A stretch of DNA of 35,060 bases. It comes from Jiangella rhizosphaerae. Lineage in GTDB: Bacteria; Actinomycetota; Actinomycetes; Jiangellales; Jiangellaceae. Positions 7,957 to 15,901 of the stretch are shown in pieces. The stretch's first letter is position 1. Each line of letters begins with the position of its first letter. The notes below the pieces were generated by a model, which had not been told where the DNA came from, did no database searches, and worked only from the letters and a program-made list of their open reading frames with translations. The stretch covers positions 1 through 35,060 of the forward strand of contig NZ_QUAL01000438.1 in the NCBI RefSeq assembly GCF_003579925.1, read 5' to 3'. Position numbers and translations under genes: made by a program.

Positions 7957-9261
7957 ATGCGACGTAGTACGAGGACACGGGCGACGACGGCCGTGACCGC
8001 TGCTGTGCTGGCGCTCGTGATGAGCGCCTGCGGCGGTGACGACGACACCGGCACCACCGGCGGCGACGGCGACACGTCGGCGTCGCTGGCCGAGGGCGTC
8101 GACGACGGCAGCACCATCACGATGTGGACCAGGGCGGCCACGGAGGCGCAGTCCCAGCGCCTCGTCGACGCCTACAACGCCAGCCACGAGAACCAGGTCG
8201 AGCTGACGGTCATCCCGACCGACGACTACCTGCCACGTGTGGGCACGGCCGCGGGCGCCGGTGAGCTGCCCGACGTGCTGAGCCTCGACGTGGTGTTCGT
8301 GCCGCAGTTCACCACCGCCGGCGCGTACCTCGACATCACCGAGCGCATCGACGCGCTGCCGTTCGCCGACGACCTCGCGCAGTCGCACATCGAGGTCGGC
8401 ACGCTCGACGGCGCCAAGCACGTCGTGCCGCACACGATGGACCTGTCAGTACTGTTCTACAACAAGAACCTCTACGAGCAGGCCGGCCTCGACCCCGAGG
8501 CGCCGCCCACGACGCTGCAGGAGTTCGCCGAGCACGCCCGCGCCGTCGACGCCCTCGGCGGCGACGTCAGCGGCACCTTCTTCGGCGGCAACTGCGGCGG
8601 CTGCTACGTGTTCACCTGGTGGCCGAGCATCTGGGCCGCCGGCGCCGACGTCATGAACGAGGACGGCACGGAGTCGTTCCTCGCCGAGCCCGAGGCCCAG
8701 GCCGTCTACGACGTGTGGAAGGGCCTGGTCGAGGACGACATCGTCGCGCCCGGCACCCAGGACGAGGCCGGCCCGACGTGGACCGGCGTCTTCCCCGAGG
8801 GCAACATCGGCGTCATGCCGATGCCGTCCACGACGCTCGGCCTCATGCCCGACACGTTCGAGACCGGCGTCGCGCCGATCCCGGGCGTCGACGGCGGCGA
8901 GTCGACGTTCGTCGGCGGTGACGCCATCGGCATCTCCAGCAACAGCGAGATCCCAGACGCGGCGTGGAACTTCATCGCCTGGACGCTCGGCGACGAGGCG
9001 CAGGTCGAGGTCGTCGCGCAGAACCGCGACGTCGTCGCTCGCACGGACCTCGCGTCGAACGAGTACTCCGACCAGGACCCGCGGCTGGTGACCATCAACG
9101 AGGTCGCCGGTGTCGGGCGCACGCCGTACTCCATGCGGTTCGGCGAGACGTTCAACGACCCGCAGGGCCCGTGGCTGCCGCTGGTGCGCAACTACGTGTT
9201 CGGCGACGGCTCGACGCTGGAACAGGACAACGAGGCGGTCGACGCGTCGCTGCAGAGCTGA
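7957..9261 (+). CDS. ABC sugar importer, solute-binding lipoprotein (CUT1/extracellular family 1)
   Basis: 434 aa from the ATG at 7957, with GGGGAGA 6 nt upstream. The N-terminus is a lipoprotein signal with lipobox LVMSAC; Cys25 would be lipidated. A low-complexity Asp/Gly/Thr linker follows. The mature domain is of the family 1 sugar-binding type (ITMWTRAATEAQSQRLVDAYN, YLPRVGTAAGAGELPDVLSLD, YNKNLYEQAGLDP). It is first in an operon with two permeases and a GH127 enzyme, so the ligand is probably a short arabinose-containing oligosaccharide; that identity is inferred from neighbours only. Confidence 0.9.
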   Translation: MRRSTRTRATTAVTAAVLALVMSACGGDDDTGTTGGDGDTSASLAEGVDDGSTITMWTRAATEAQSQRLVDAYNASHENQVELTVIPTDDYLPRVGTAAGAGELPDVLSLDVVFVPQFTTAGAYLDITERIDALPFADDLAQSHIEVGTLDGAKHVVPHTMDLSVLFYNKNLYEQAGLDPEAPPTTLQEFAEHARAVDALGGDVSGTFFGGNCGGCYVFTWWPSIWAAGADVMNEDGTESFLAEPEAQAVYDVWKGLVEDDIVAPGTQDEAGPTWTGVFPEGNIGVMPMPSTTLGLMPDTFETGVAPIPGVDGGESTFVGGDAIGISSNSEIPDAAWNFIAWTLGDEAQVEVVAQNRDVVARTDLASNEYSDQDPRLVTINEVAGVGRTPYSMRFGETFNDPQGPWLPLVRNYVFGDGSTLEQDNEAVDASLQS

Positions 9262-9352
9262 CCGGCTCCGGTGGGGCCGCTCCCTCCGCGGCCCCACCGG
9301 CACCCCGTCCGCCAGCCCGTCCGCCGCTCCGGCCAGAGGAAGGATCCGACGC

Positions 9353-10294
9353 TTGGCCAGCCCAGTCCTGCGGGAGCCCGAGGCCCCGCCGGCGCCCCCG
9401 ACCCCCAGCTCCCGGGCATGGTGGCGCACCCGGACCTTCCAGGGAGCGATGTACGCAGCACCGGCCGGCGTCTTCGTGCTGCTGCTGTTCGTGGTCCCGC
9501 TGCTGCTCGTCGGCCAGATGTCGGCCAGCGAGTGGCCGCTGCTCCAGGGCAGCCGGGGCATCAACCTGCCCGACAACTACGCCGGCATCGCCGACGACCG
9601 GCTGTTCTGGCCGGCGGTGGGGTTCACCCTCAAGTACACCGTCATCGTCGTCGTGGTGCTGCTCGTCCTCGCGATGGGGATGGCGCTGCTGGTGCAGGAG
9701 CGCCGCCGCGGCGTCGGGTTCCTGCGGACGGCGTACTTCCTGCCGGTCTCGCTCGGCCTGGCGTCGGCGTCGCTGCTGTTCTGGGGGTTCTACAGCCCGC
9801 AGATCGGCCCGATCGACCCGATCCTGGAGTGGCTGGGCATCACCGACGAGCCGATCCGCTGGATCGGGACGCCGAACATGGCGCTGTTCTCGTCGATCGT
9901 GCTGGTGGTCTGGAAGTTCGCCGGGTTCTTCATGCTGATCCTCATGGTCGGGCTGCAGTCGATCCCGAACGAGGTCTACGAGGCCGCCCGCGTCGACGGG
10001 GCCAGCAAGGTGCAGTCGTTCTTCCGTATCACGCTGCCGCTGCTGCGCCCGTCGATCGCGCTGTGCCTGATCATCTCGATCACCGGGTCGCTGCTGGCCT
10101 TCGACCAGTTCTTCATCCTGACCAACGGCGGCCCGGACAACTCCACCACCACCGTGGTGATGATGATCTACCGGGAGGCGTTCCGCCGCTTCGACCTCGG
10201 CTCGGCGGCCGCGCTGTCCGTCGTCGTGCTGCTCGTGCTCCTGGTCATCAACATCGCCCAGTTCCGTTACCTGCGCCGCGGCGCGGACGACTGA
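9353..10294 (+). CDS. ABC sugar importer permease 1 (MalF/UgpA type)
   Basis: 313 aa with a TTG start at 9353. The AGAGGAAGGA element 9-10 nt before it and the normal family length support this start; no ATG or GTG fits as well. Six hydrophobic helices are visible, beginning MYAAPAGVFVLLLFVVPLLL. The cytoplasmic EAA loop (EVYEAARVDGASKVQSFFRI), which docks the ATPase, lies near residues 207-226. It pairs with the second permease 12 nt downstream. No ATP-binding subunit is encoded here, so a shared MsiK/MsmX-type ATPase elsewhere is expected. Confidence 0.88.
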   Translation: MASPVLREPEAPPAPPTPSSRAWWRTRTFQGAMYAAPAGVFVLLLFVVPLLLVGQMSASEWPLLQGSRGINLPDNYAGIADDRLFWPAVGFTLKYTVIVVVVLLVLAMGMALLVQERRRGVGFLRTAYFLPVSLGLASASLLFWGFYSPQIGPIDPILEWLGITDEPIRWIGTPNMALFSSIVLVVWKFAGFFMLILMVGLQSIPNEVYEAARVDGASKVQSFFRITLPLLRPSIALCLIISITGSLLAFDQFFILTNGGPDNSTTTVVMMIYREAFRRFDLGSAAALSVVVLLVLLVINIAQFRYLRRGADD

Positions 10295-10306
10295 GAGGGC
10301 GCCGCG

Positions 10307-11131
10307 ATGAGACTGCAACGAGCCATCGGGAACACGTCGTTCTGGGTGTTCGGCGGCGGACTGGCGATCATGTTCCTCGTCCCGCTGATCTGGACGGCCG
10401 TCGCGTCGGTCTCGCCGCACGGCGCGACGGCGCAGCAGGACGGCTACGGCTTCAACAACTACCGCACGCTCACGGAGTACGACGCCGGGCTGCTCACCTA
10501 CCTGTGGAACAGCGCATACGTCTCGATCCTCACCGTGGTGTTCACATTGGGGCTGTCGCTGCTGGGCGGCTACGCGTTCGCCCGGTTCCGGTTCCCCGGC
10601 CGCGACGCGCTGTTCCTGCTGATCATCGCGATCCTCATGGTCCCGTACGCGACGCTGCTGGTGCCGCTGTGGGTGCTGCTGGGCGAGCTGGGGCTGCGGA
10701 ACTCGCTGTTCGGGCTGGCGCTGGTGCTGACGCTGTACCAGCTGCCGTTCTCGATGTTCATGATGCGCATCTCGTTCGAGGCCGTCCCGCGCGAGATCGA
10801 GGAGTCCGCGCTGGTCGACGGCTGCGGGACGTTCGGCGTGCTGCGCCGGGTGCTGGTATTCGCGGTCTGGCCGGGCATGATCACCGTCGGGCTGTTCGCG
10901 TTCCTGCACGCCTGGAACGACTTCATCGCGCCGCTGTTCATGATCAACGACAGCTCCCGGTACCCGCTCTCGCTGGCCATCGCGACGCTGCGGCAGCAGA
11001 CGATGGGCGCCGTCGACTTCGGCGCCACCCAGGCCGGCGTCGTGATCATGGCGCTGCCCTGCCTGCTCCTCTTCGTCCTCCTGCAACGGCACTACGTGCG
11101 CGGCTTCATGTCCGGAGCACTGAAGGGATGA
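10307..11131 (+). CDS. ABC sugar importer permease 2 (MalG/UgpE type)
   Basis: 274 aa from the ATG at 10307, 12 nt after permease 1, with GAGAGGG about 7 nt before the start. Six membrane segments are visible. The EAA-type loop is present but reads EIEESALVDGCGTFGVLRRV, a slight departure from the usual EAA-x3-G pattern. It forms the membrane pore together with permease 1. The GH127 gene follows 66 nt downstream on the same strand, consistent with one transcript. Confidence 0.88.
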   Translation: MRLQRAIGNTSFWVFGGGLAIMFLVPLIWTAVASVSPHGATAQQDGYGFNNYRTLTEYDAGLLTYLWNSAYVSILTVVFTLGLSLLGGYAFARFRFPGRDALFLLIIAILMVPYATLLVPLWVLLGELGLRNSLFGLALVLTLYQLPFSMFMMRISFEAVPREIEESALVDGCGTFGVLRRVLVFAVWPGMITVGLFAFLHAWNDFIAPLFMINDSSRYPLSLAIATLRQQTMGAVDFGATQAGVVIMALPCLLLFVLLQRHYVRGFMSGALKG

Positions 11132-11197
11132 GGGTCGCGCCGCTGACACTCTCCCCGTCCCGCCGTCCCACCGATCCCTCCTGGAGGTGAATGCATC

Positions 11198-13135
11198 GTG
11201 CCCGCCGACCTGACCGCCGATGCCGGAACCCGCGACGACACCGGCGGCCGGCCCGTGGTGCCGAGCACCGGCCGGTTGCGCCCGCTCGGACTGCGCGAGG
11301 TGCGCATCACCGGGGGCTTCTGGGGCCACCGGCAGACCGTCAACGCCACGGCCACGCTGGAGCACAACCTGAGCTGGGAGCGCCGGGTCGGCTGGATCGA
11401 CAACTTCGCCGCCGTCGTCGAGGGCCGGGCGGGCCGCGACCGCCGGGGCCGCGAGTTCTCCGACTCCGACGTCTACAAGCTCATCGAGGCCATGGCCTGG
11501 GAGGTCGCCCGCACCGGCGACGCGTCCGCGGCGGCCTCGATCGACGAGCTGTCCAAGGTGATCGAGCGGGCGCAGGAGCCCGACGGCTACCTCAACACCG
11601 CGTTCGGGCACCCCGGCCAGGGCGAGCGGTACTCCGACCTCGAGTGGGGCCACGAGCTGTACTGCTACGGCCACCTCATCCAGGCCGGGGTCGCGCTGCT
11701 GCGCGGCGGCGTCGACAGCCCGCTGGCCGACGTCGCCCTGCGGGCCGCGGACCACGTGTGCGCCACGTTCGGGCCCGGCGGCAACCAGGGCTTCTGCGGG
11801 CACCCGGTCATCGAGATGGCACTGGTCGAGCTGTACCGGGTCACCGGCGAGCGCCGGTACCTCGACCAGGCGAAGCTGTTCGTCGACCGCCGGGGCCACG
11901 GCACGCTCGCCGACATCGAGTTCGGCCGGGCGTACTTCCAGGACGAGGTGCCGGTCCGGGAGGCCGACGCGTTCCACGGTCACGCGGTCCGCGCGCTCTA
12001 CCTGGCCGCGGGTGCCGTCGACGTCGCGGTCGAGACCGGCGACGACGAGCTGCTCGCGGCGATCGAGCGGCAGTGGGAGGCGACCGTCGCCCGGCGCACG
12101 TACGTCACCGGCGGCATGGGCTCGCGGCACATGGACGAGGCGTTCGGCGAGGACTACTTCCTGCCGCCGGACCGCGCCTATTCCGAGACCTGCGCCGCGG
12201 TGGCGTCGGTGCAGCTGAGCTGGCGCCTACTGCTGGCGACCGGCGACGTGCGGTACGCCGACCTGGCCGAGCGGACGCTCTACAACGTGGTGGCGACGTC
12301 GCCCGCGGACGACGGCCGCTCGTTCTTCTACGTCAACACGCTGCACCGCCGCCACGTCGGCCCGCTGCCGGCGGCGGACCGGGAACACCCGCGGGCGGAG
12401 TCGGCGGTTCGAGCGCCGTGGTTCGACGTCTCGTGCTGCCCGAACAACCTGGCCCGCACGTTCGCCAGCCTGGCCGCGTACCTCGTCACGGCCGACGACG
12501 ACGGCCTGCAGGTGCACCAGTACGCCGACGCGGTGGTGTCGACGCGGCTCGCCGACGGCCGGCCGGCGGGGTTCGAGATGCGCACCGCCTACCCGTCCGA
12601 CGGCACCGTCGTGCTGCGGGTCACCGAGACGTCGCCGGCACCGTGGACGCTGTCCGTGCGGGTGCCCGCGTGGGCCGCCGACGGCGCCGTGCTGGTCGAG
12701 CCGTCCGGTGCACGCCGTCCGGTCGGCCCGGGTGTCGCCTCGGTGACGGCCGCGTTCGCCGTCGGCGACGAGGTGCGGCTGGAGCTGCCGCTGCACCCGC
12801 GCTGGGTCCGCGCCGACCCGCGCGTCGACGCGGTGCGCGGCGCCGTCGCCGCCGAGCACGGCCCGCTCGTGCTCTGCGTCGAGTCCGTCGACCTGCCCGC
12901 CGGCCGCGACGTCGACGCCGTCCGGGTGGACCCGGCGGCCCCGCTCACCCCCGACGGCGACGGCGCGGTCCTCGCCGTCGGGGCGCTGGCCTCGGACGTC
13001 GACCGCGACTGGCCGTACGCCGCGGACGGCCGCGACGCGGCCGCGACGCCAGCCCGGATCAGGCTCGTGCCCTACCACTCCTGGGCCTCGCGCGGCCCGT
13101 CGACGATGCGGGTCTGGCTGCCTGTTCTGGAGTGA
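11198..13135 (+). CDS. Intracellular GH127 beta-L-arabinofuranosidase (HypBA1-like)
   Basis: 645 aa from a GTG with GGAGGTG 8 nt upstream; no signal peptide, so cytoplasmic. The (alpha/alpha)6 core has the GH127 signatures ITGGFWGHRQ (37-46), EPDGYLNTAF (127-136), GHELYCYGHLIQAG (151-164), GMGSRHMDEAFGEDYF (306-321), YSETCAA (328-334) and VSCCPNN (411-417). By alignment to Bifidobacterium HypBA1 motifs, E314 matches the acid/base Glu, C413 the nucleophile, and E330, C332, C413 and C414 the zinc site; all are present. The family removes beta-L-arabinofuranose, for example from arabinobiose. GH146 is related but usually secreted. Being last in the importer operon fits hydrolysis of the imported sugar. 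Confidence 0.92.
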   Translation: MPADLTADAGTRDDTGGRPVVPSTGRLRPLGLREVRITGGFWGHRQTVNATATLEHNLSWERRVGWIDNFAAVVEGRAGRDRRGREFSDSDVYKLIEAMAWEVARTGDASAAASIDELSKVIERAQEPDGYLNTAFGHPGQGERYSDLEWGHELYCYGHLIQAGVALLRGGVDSPLADVALRAADHVCATFGPGGNQGFCGHPVIEMALVELYRVTGERRYLDQAKLFVDRRGHGTLADIEFGRAYFQDEVPVREADAFHGHAVRALYLAAGAVDVAVETGDDELLAAIERQWEATVARRTYVTGGMGSRHMDEAFGEDYFLPPDRAYSETCAAVASVQLSWRLLLATGDVRYADLAERTLYNVVATSPADDGRSFFYVNTLHRRHVGPLPAADREHPRAESAVRAPWFDVSCCPNNLARTFASLAAYLVTADDDGLQVHQYADAVVSTRLADGRPAGFEMRTAYPSDGTVVLRVTETSPAPWTLSVRVPAWAADGAVLVEPSGARRPVGPGVASVTAAFAVGDEVRLELPLHPRWVRADPRVDAVRGAVAAEHGPLVLCVESVDLPAGRDVDAVRVDPAAPLTPDGDGAVLAVGALASDVDRDWPYAADGRDAAATPARIRLVPYHSWASRGPSTMRVWLPVLE

Positions 13136-13160
13136 GCGCCACGCGCATGCCGCGAGATGC

Positions 13161-13186
13161 GCCGATATCCCCACGGGGATACCGGC
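13161..13186 (+). terminator. Terminator hairpin after the GH127 operon
   Basis: GCCG-a-TATCCCC and GGGGATA-c-CGGC pair over 11 bp with one internal mismatch and a 2-nt apex, starting 25 nt past the GH127 stop. The remaining bases to 13409 hold no gene I can support; GC content falls toward the toxin-antitoxin pair. Confidence 0.55.
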
Positions 13187-13409
13187 GAAGAGCTGCGCTC
13201 AAGAGCATCACCGAAGCCGAGCCCACATTGTGTCGACGGCTACGACGCAGGCAACTGGCAAAGATGCTGGAGAACTCTTTCGGCGAAGTTGGGACACTCA
13301 GCCGCTCTCAGCGCGTCGGCCAAGCTTTTCGACCCTGGCCTGGCATCCCAGTAGCGCTCCTGTTTCGCGGTGACGGCTCGAACCCGGTCTGGGAAGTAGT
13401 CATCGACCA

Positions 13410-13820
13410 TCACCAGGAAACTGCGGGACTGTGCACCTCGTAGGGCAGGTCGTCCAGGTCGACGCCGGACGATCTGAATCCACCATCCGCCGTGATGAGG
13501 TACGAGACCTTGCCGGCGACGGCCGCCGCATGGACATGTTGATCGTTCGGATCTGACCCGGGGAACGATCCATCGATACGGAAGTCCGTGATCCGGCCGC
13601 TCTCGAGTGCATCGGCGATTCGGTCGTGGAGCCGTGTGATCACCCCGCCATCAGCGGTGGGATTGTCTCGTCTGAGGTGGTAGATGACCTCTGCCAAGAT
13701 GTCCTCAGTCCAGCAGAGGGTGTAGATGCGCTCGGCCGACTCCTGCTGGATCAGGATCAGCCAGTCGCGGACCGTCCTGGAATACAGAACGTTCGCGTCA
13801 GCCAGAGCACGAGTGATCAC
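13410..13820 (-). CDS. PIN-domain protein, probable toxin ribonuclease
   Basis: 136 aa from a GTG at 13820; no better start is seen. PIN-fold acidic residues are visible: LADANVL near residue 6-12, TEDILAEVIYHL (Glu near 42), SDPNDQHVHAAA near 88-99 and LITADGGF near 107-114. PIN proteins cut RNA with metal ions bound by these acids. The gene lies 27 nt after a helix-turn-helix gene on the same strand, which is the usual order (antitoxin first) for this type of module. RNA target unknown. A chromosomal PIN protein without toxin activity cannot be excluded. Confidence 0.78.
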   Translation of the reverse strand: MITRALADANVLYSRTVRDWLILIQQESAERIYTLCWTEDILAEVIYHLRRDNPTADGGVITRLHDRIADALESGRITDFRIDGSFPGSDPNDQHVHAAAVAGKVSYLITADGGFRSSGVDLDDLPYEVHSPAVSW

Positions 13821-13847
13821 CCACCGCAGACTAGTGGCGTGTGATCA

Positions 13848-14258
13848 TCACTCGAGGTTCAACTCGGCCTCGAGCCGGCGAAGGTCCTCAAATGCGGCAC
13901 GCTGGCGCTCGAGCCGCACTCGACGGGACTCCTGGACGTCGGTGAGCTTGAGCCGGTGATGCGAACCCACCTTGTGGGCCGGGATCTCGCCGTCTCGGAT
14001 CATCCTCATCAGAGTGGGACGGGAGACGCCGAGCTGCTCGGCCGCCACTGTCGTGGTGAGTTCACTCGGCAGCGACGCCACGGTCACGGTTCCACCTTCC
14101 GCGACGATCTTGAGGATACGGAGCAGAAGTTCCCCCAGCTCGGGCGGAACGACATGGGTCGCTCCCTCGTCTGCGGCAGTCAGCTGAGGGCGGGGTGCAC
14201 GCTCCACCAGCTCGCGCGCCTGCTGTTCCTGACGCGGCGTCACCGTAAGAGTAGACAT
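13848..14258 (-). CDS. Helix-turn-helix (excisionase-type) probable antitoxin
   Basis: 136 aa from the ATG at 14258, with GGGAGG 5 nt upstream; the longer in-frame reading adds a Cys/Arg-rich leader and lacks a ribosome site. A MerR/excisionase-like HTH is at about residues 68-105 (TTTVAAEQLGVSRPTLMRMIRDGEIPAHKVG), followed by a charged C-terminal helix (about 108-136) that could wrap the PIN partner. It probably neutralises the PIN protein and represses the shared promoter. Upstream DNA around 14290-14340 is AT-rich for this genome and contains TATAAC on the minus strand, a possible -10 element. Confidence 0.75.
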   Translation of the reverse strand: MSTLTVTPRQEQQARELVERAPRPQLTAADEGATHVVPPELGELLLRILKIVAEGGTVTVASLPSELTTTVAAEQLGVSRPTLMRMIRDGEIPAHKVGSHHRLKLTDVQESRRVRLERQRAAFEDLRRLEAELNLE

Positions 14259-14359
14259 GACGACCTCCCGTGGCCTACAGCTACGAGTGTGCACCCTTTC
14301 AGTTATATGTGCAAGGGACTAAGCTTTTTCTCTTTCGGTGACTGCCGCGCCCAGTTGAG

Positions 14360-14375
14360 TCTGACTAGAGTCAGA
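14360..14375. promoter_or_regulatory. Palindromic operator overlapping a leaderless promoter
   Basis: TCTGACT-AG-AGTCAGA is a perfect 7-bp inverted repeat with a 2-bp centre, ending 2 nt before the RraA-like start codon. The -10 hexamer TAGAGT (14366-14371) lies within it, 6 nt before the ATG, so a bound protein would block a leaderless promoter. The size is typical of GntR or MarR/TetR sites; the regulator is unknown. Confidence 0.6.
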
Positions 14376-14377
14376 GG

Positions 14378-15058
14378 ATGTTCGAGAACCTGACGACGGC
14401 CCATCTCGCCGATGCCTGCCTGCGGGCGGGCGTCCCGGTCCGGTGCGCGTCGCTGCCACCCGTCGTGCCCGGCTGGAGAGCCGCCGGCCGGGCACTGCCG
14501 TGCGTCCACGTCGGCAGCGTCGACGTGTTCCTCGAGGCCTACGAGTCGGCGGGGCCGGGCGACGTGCTGGTGGTCGACAACGGCGGGCGCGGCGACGAGG
14601 CGTGCGTCGGCGACCTCGCCGTGCTCGAGGCCCGCGCCGCCGGACTGTCGGGCGTCGTCGTCTGGGGACTGCACCGCGACACCGCGGACATCCGGGCCAT
14701 CGGCCTGCCGGTGTTCAGCCTGGGTGCGCTGCCGACCGGCCCGCAGCGGCTGGACCCGCGGCCGGCCGACGGCGGGCTGGTGCGGGCCGCGGTCGCCGGC
14801 TTCGAGGTGACCCGCTCCGACGCCATCCTCGCCGACGACGACGGCGTCGTCGTGGTGCCGTTCGACCGCGCCGAGGAGCTGACGGCGCTGGCCGCGGCGA
14901 TCCGCGACACCGAGCGGCAGCAGGCCGAGCTCGTCCGGGATGGCACGACGCTGCGCGACCAGCTGCGGTTCGGCGACTATCTGGCGCGCCGCCGCACCGA
15001 GCCGGAGCTCACGTTCCGCCAGCACCTGCGTTCCATCGGCGGCGCCATCGAGGAGTAG
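14378..15058 (+). CDS. RraA-like protein (HMG/CHA aldolase or oxaloacetate decarboxylase-type fold)
   Basis: 226 aa. It has the RraA/HMG-CHA aldolase core: GDVLVVDNGGRGDEACVGDL (about 60-80), LSGVVVWGLHRDTADIRAIGLPVFSLG (about 88-115) and ADDDGVVVVP (about 149-158). The Arg-Asp in LHRD and the DDDG acids correspond to substrate and divalent-metal positions of the family. The C-terminal tail of about 55 residues is helical. Bacterial relatives act either as RNase E inhibitors or as aldolases/decarboxylases of keto acids; with no RNase E-type context here, an enzyme role is more likely. The start is the ATG at 14378, 6 nt from TAGAGT, suggesting a leaderless mRNA. It converges on the PTS operon. 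Confidence 0.8.
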   Translation: MFENLTTAHLADACLRAGVPVRCASLPPVVPGWRAAGRALPCVHVGSVDVFLEAYESAGPGDVLVVDNGGRGDEACVGDLAVLEARAAGLSGVVVWGLHRDTADIRAIGLPVFSLGALPTGPQRLDPRPADGGLVRAAVAGFEVTRSDAILADDDGVVVVPFDRAEELTALAAAIRDTERQQAELVRDGTTLRDQLRFGDYLARRRTEPELTFRQHLRSIGGAIEE

Positions 15059-15071
15059 GAGCCGGCACGCT

Positions 15072-15138
15072 TGCAATGAGCACCTCGACGCACCACACGC
15101 GGCGGGGCCCGACGTGGCGTGTACTGGTGCTCATTGCA
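15072..15138. terminator. Bidirectional terminator-like inverted repeat between convergent genes
   Basis: TGCAATGAGCACC (15072-15084) and GGTGCTCATTGCA (15126-15138) are perfect 13-bp arms around 41 nt that can pair further in part (ACACGC with GCGTGT). The right arm contains the EIIA stop codon (15131-15133). It lies between the RraA-like gene and the PTS operon, so termination from both sides is the simplest role. The unusually long, AT-containing arms could also be a genome-wide repeat. Confidence 0.55.
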
Positions 15139-15589
15139 CAGGGGGACGGACGGCGCTCAGCGCGCGCACGGCGGAGCCGCGGTCCGGCGCCAGCCGTAGC
15201 TCGTCGGCGAGGCCGGCGAGCAGGTGCTCGGCCAGGTTCTGCAGCAGCGACAGGTGCGCGGCGTCGTCCGGGGAGCCGAAGGCCAGCACGACGTCGACGG
15301 GGTCGTTCTGGTCGTGGCCGAACTCGACCGGCGACGCCAGCACGGCCGCGGACAGGCACAGGCGCAGCACGCCGTCCTCCGGGCGGGCGTGCGCCAGCGC
15401 GATGCCGGGCGCCAGCACCATGTACGGCCCGTGCTTCTCGGCGATCGCGATGCAGCGCTCCGGGTAGCGCGGCTCCAGCGCGCCGGCGCTGACCAGCGGC
15501 GCGCAGGCCGCGTGCACGGCGCCGCGCCAGTCGCCCGCCCGCACGTCGACGACGGCATCGACCACCGGGCCGGCGGCGGGCTCCGTCAC
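15131..15589 (-). CDS. PTS EIIA component, fructose/mannitol type (UlaC-like)
   Basis: 152 aa from a GTG at 15589 that overlaps the EIIB stop by 4 nt (GTGA), a coupling arrangement. The phosphorylated histidine is H67 in GIALAHARPEDGV, the PTS EIIA type 2 signature. The domain carries phosphate from HPr to EIIB. Gene order EIIC-EIIB-EIIA and the EIIC type match ascorbate-type (SgaTBA/UlaABC) systems. The actual sugar is unknown; no ulaD/ulaE/ulaG genes lie nearby. Confidence 0.87.
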   Translation of the reverse strand: MTEPAAGPVVDAVVDVRAGDWRGAVHAACAPLVSAGALEPRYPERCIAIAEKHGPYMVLAPGIALAHARPEDGVLRLCLSAAVLASPVEFGHDQNDPVDVVLAFGSPDDAAHLSLLQNLAEHLLAGLADELRLAPDRGSAVRALSAVRPPVQ

Positions 15590-15894
15590 GACAACCAGCC
15601 CTGCGCCCGCAGCGCCTCGTCCAGCTGCCGGCGCAGCCCCTCCACGTCCATGAAGTTGCTGATGGCGAGCACCACCGGCGCGACCGAGCCGAGGTCGTCG
15701 GTGTGCAGGCCCTGCGCGATGGCGACGTCGGCCTTCATGCCGCGCGCCGACGACACGTCGGTGTGCTCGACCTTCGCCTCGACGCCGAGCGACTTCAGCG
15801 CCTTCTCGGCGTTCATCTTGAGGATCAGGCTGCTGCCCATGCCGACCCCGCAGACGGTCAGGACGGTCAGCGGGCGGTTCGGTGCTGGCGACAT
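15586..15894 (-). CDS. PTS EIIB component (SgaB/UlaB-like)
   Basis: 102 aa from the ATG at 15894. The phosphocysteine loop is near the N-terminus (VLTVCGVGMGSSLILK, Cys15), as in lactose/ascorbate-type EIIB. The rest is a small alpha/beta domain (VEHTDVSSARGMKADVAIAQ, VLAISNFMD). It takes phosphate from EIIA and passes it to the sugar moving through EIIC. It starts 7 nt after the EIIC stop, within one operon. Confidence 0.88.
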   Translation of the reverse strand: MSPAPNRPLTVLTVCGVGMGSSLILKMNAEKALKSLGVEAKVEHTDVSSARGMKADVAIAQGLHTDDLGSVAPVVLAISNFMDVEGLRRQLDEALRAQGWLS

Positions 15895-15901
15895 CGGATA
15901 C

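Noticed and set aside
13187-13409. Possible transposase or integrase remnant in the lower-GC gap after the GH127 operon.
   Set aside because: Translations in all frames show no DDE, tyrosine recombinase or resolvase motif, and no inverted ends were seen.
14378-15058. Calling the gene rraA as an RNase E regulator.
   Set aside because: The fold is shared with keto-acid aldolases and decarboxylases, and the operator-like palindrome and PTS neighbourhood favour a metabolic enzyme. The gene symbol is therefore withheld.
15072-15138. The 13-bp inverted repeat as terminal repeats of a tiny transposable element.
   Set aside because: The 41-nt interior has no coding capacity, no target-site duplication is visible, and the position between convergent genes is what a terminator would have.
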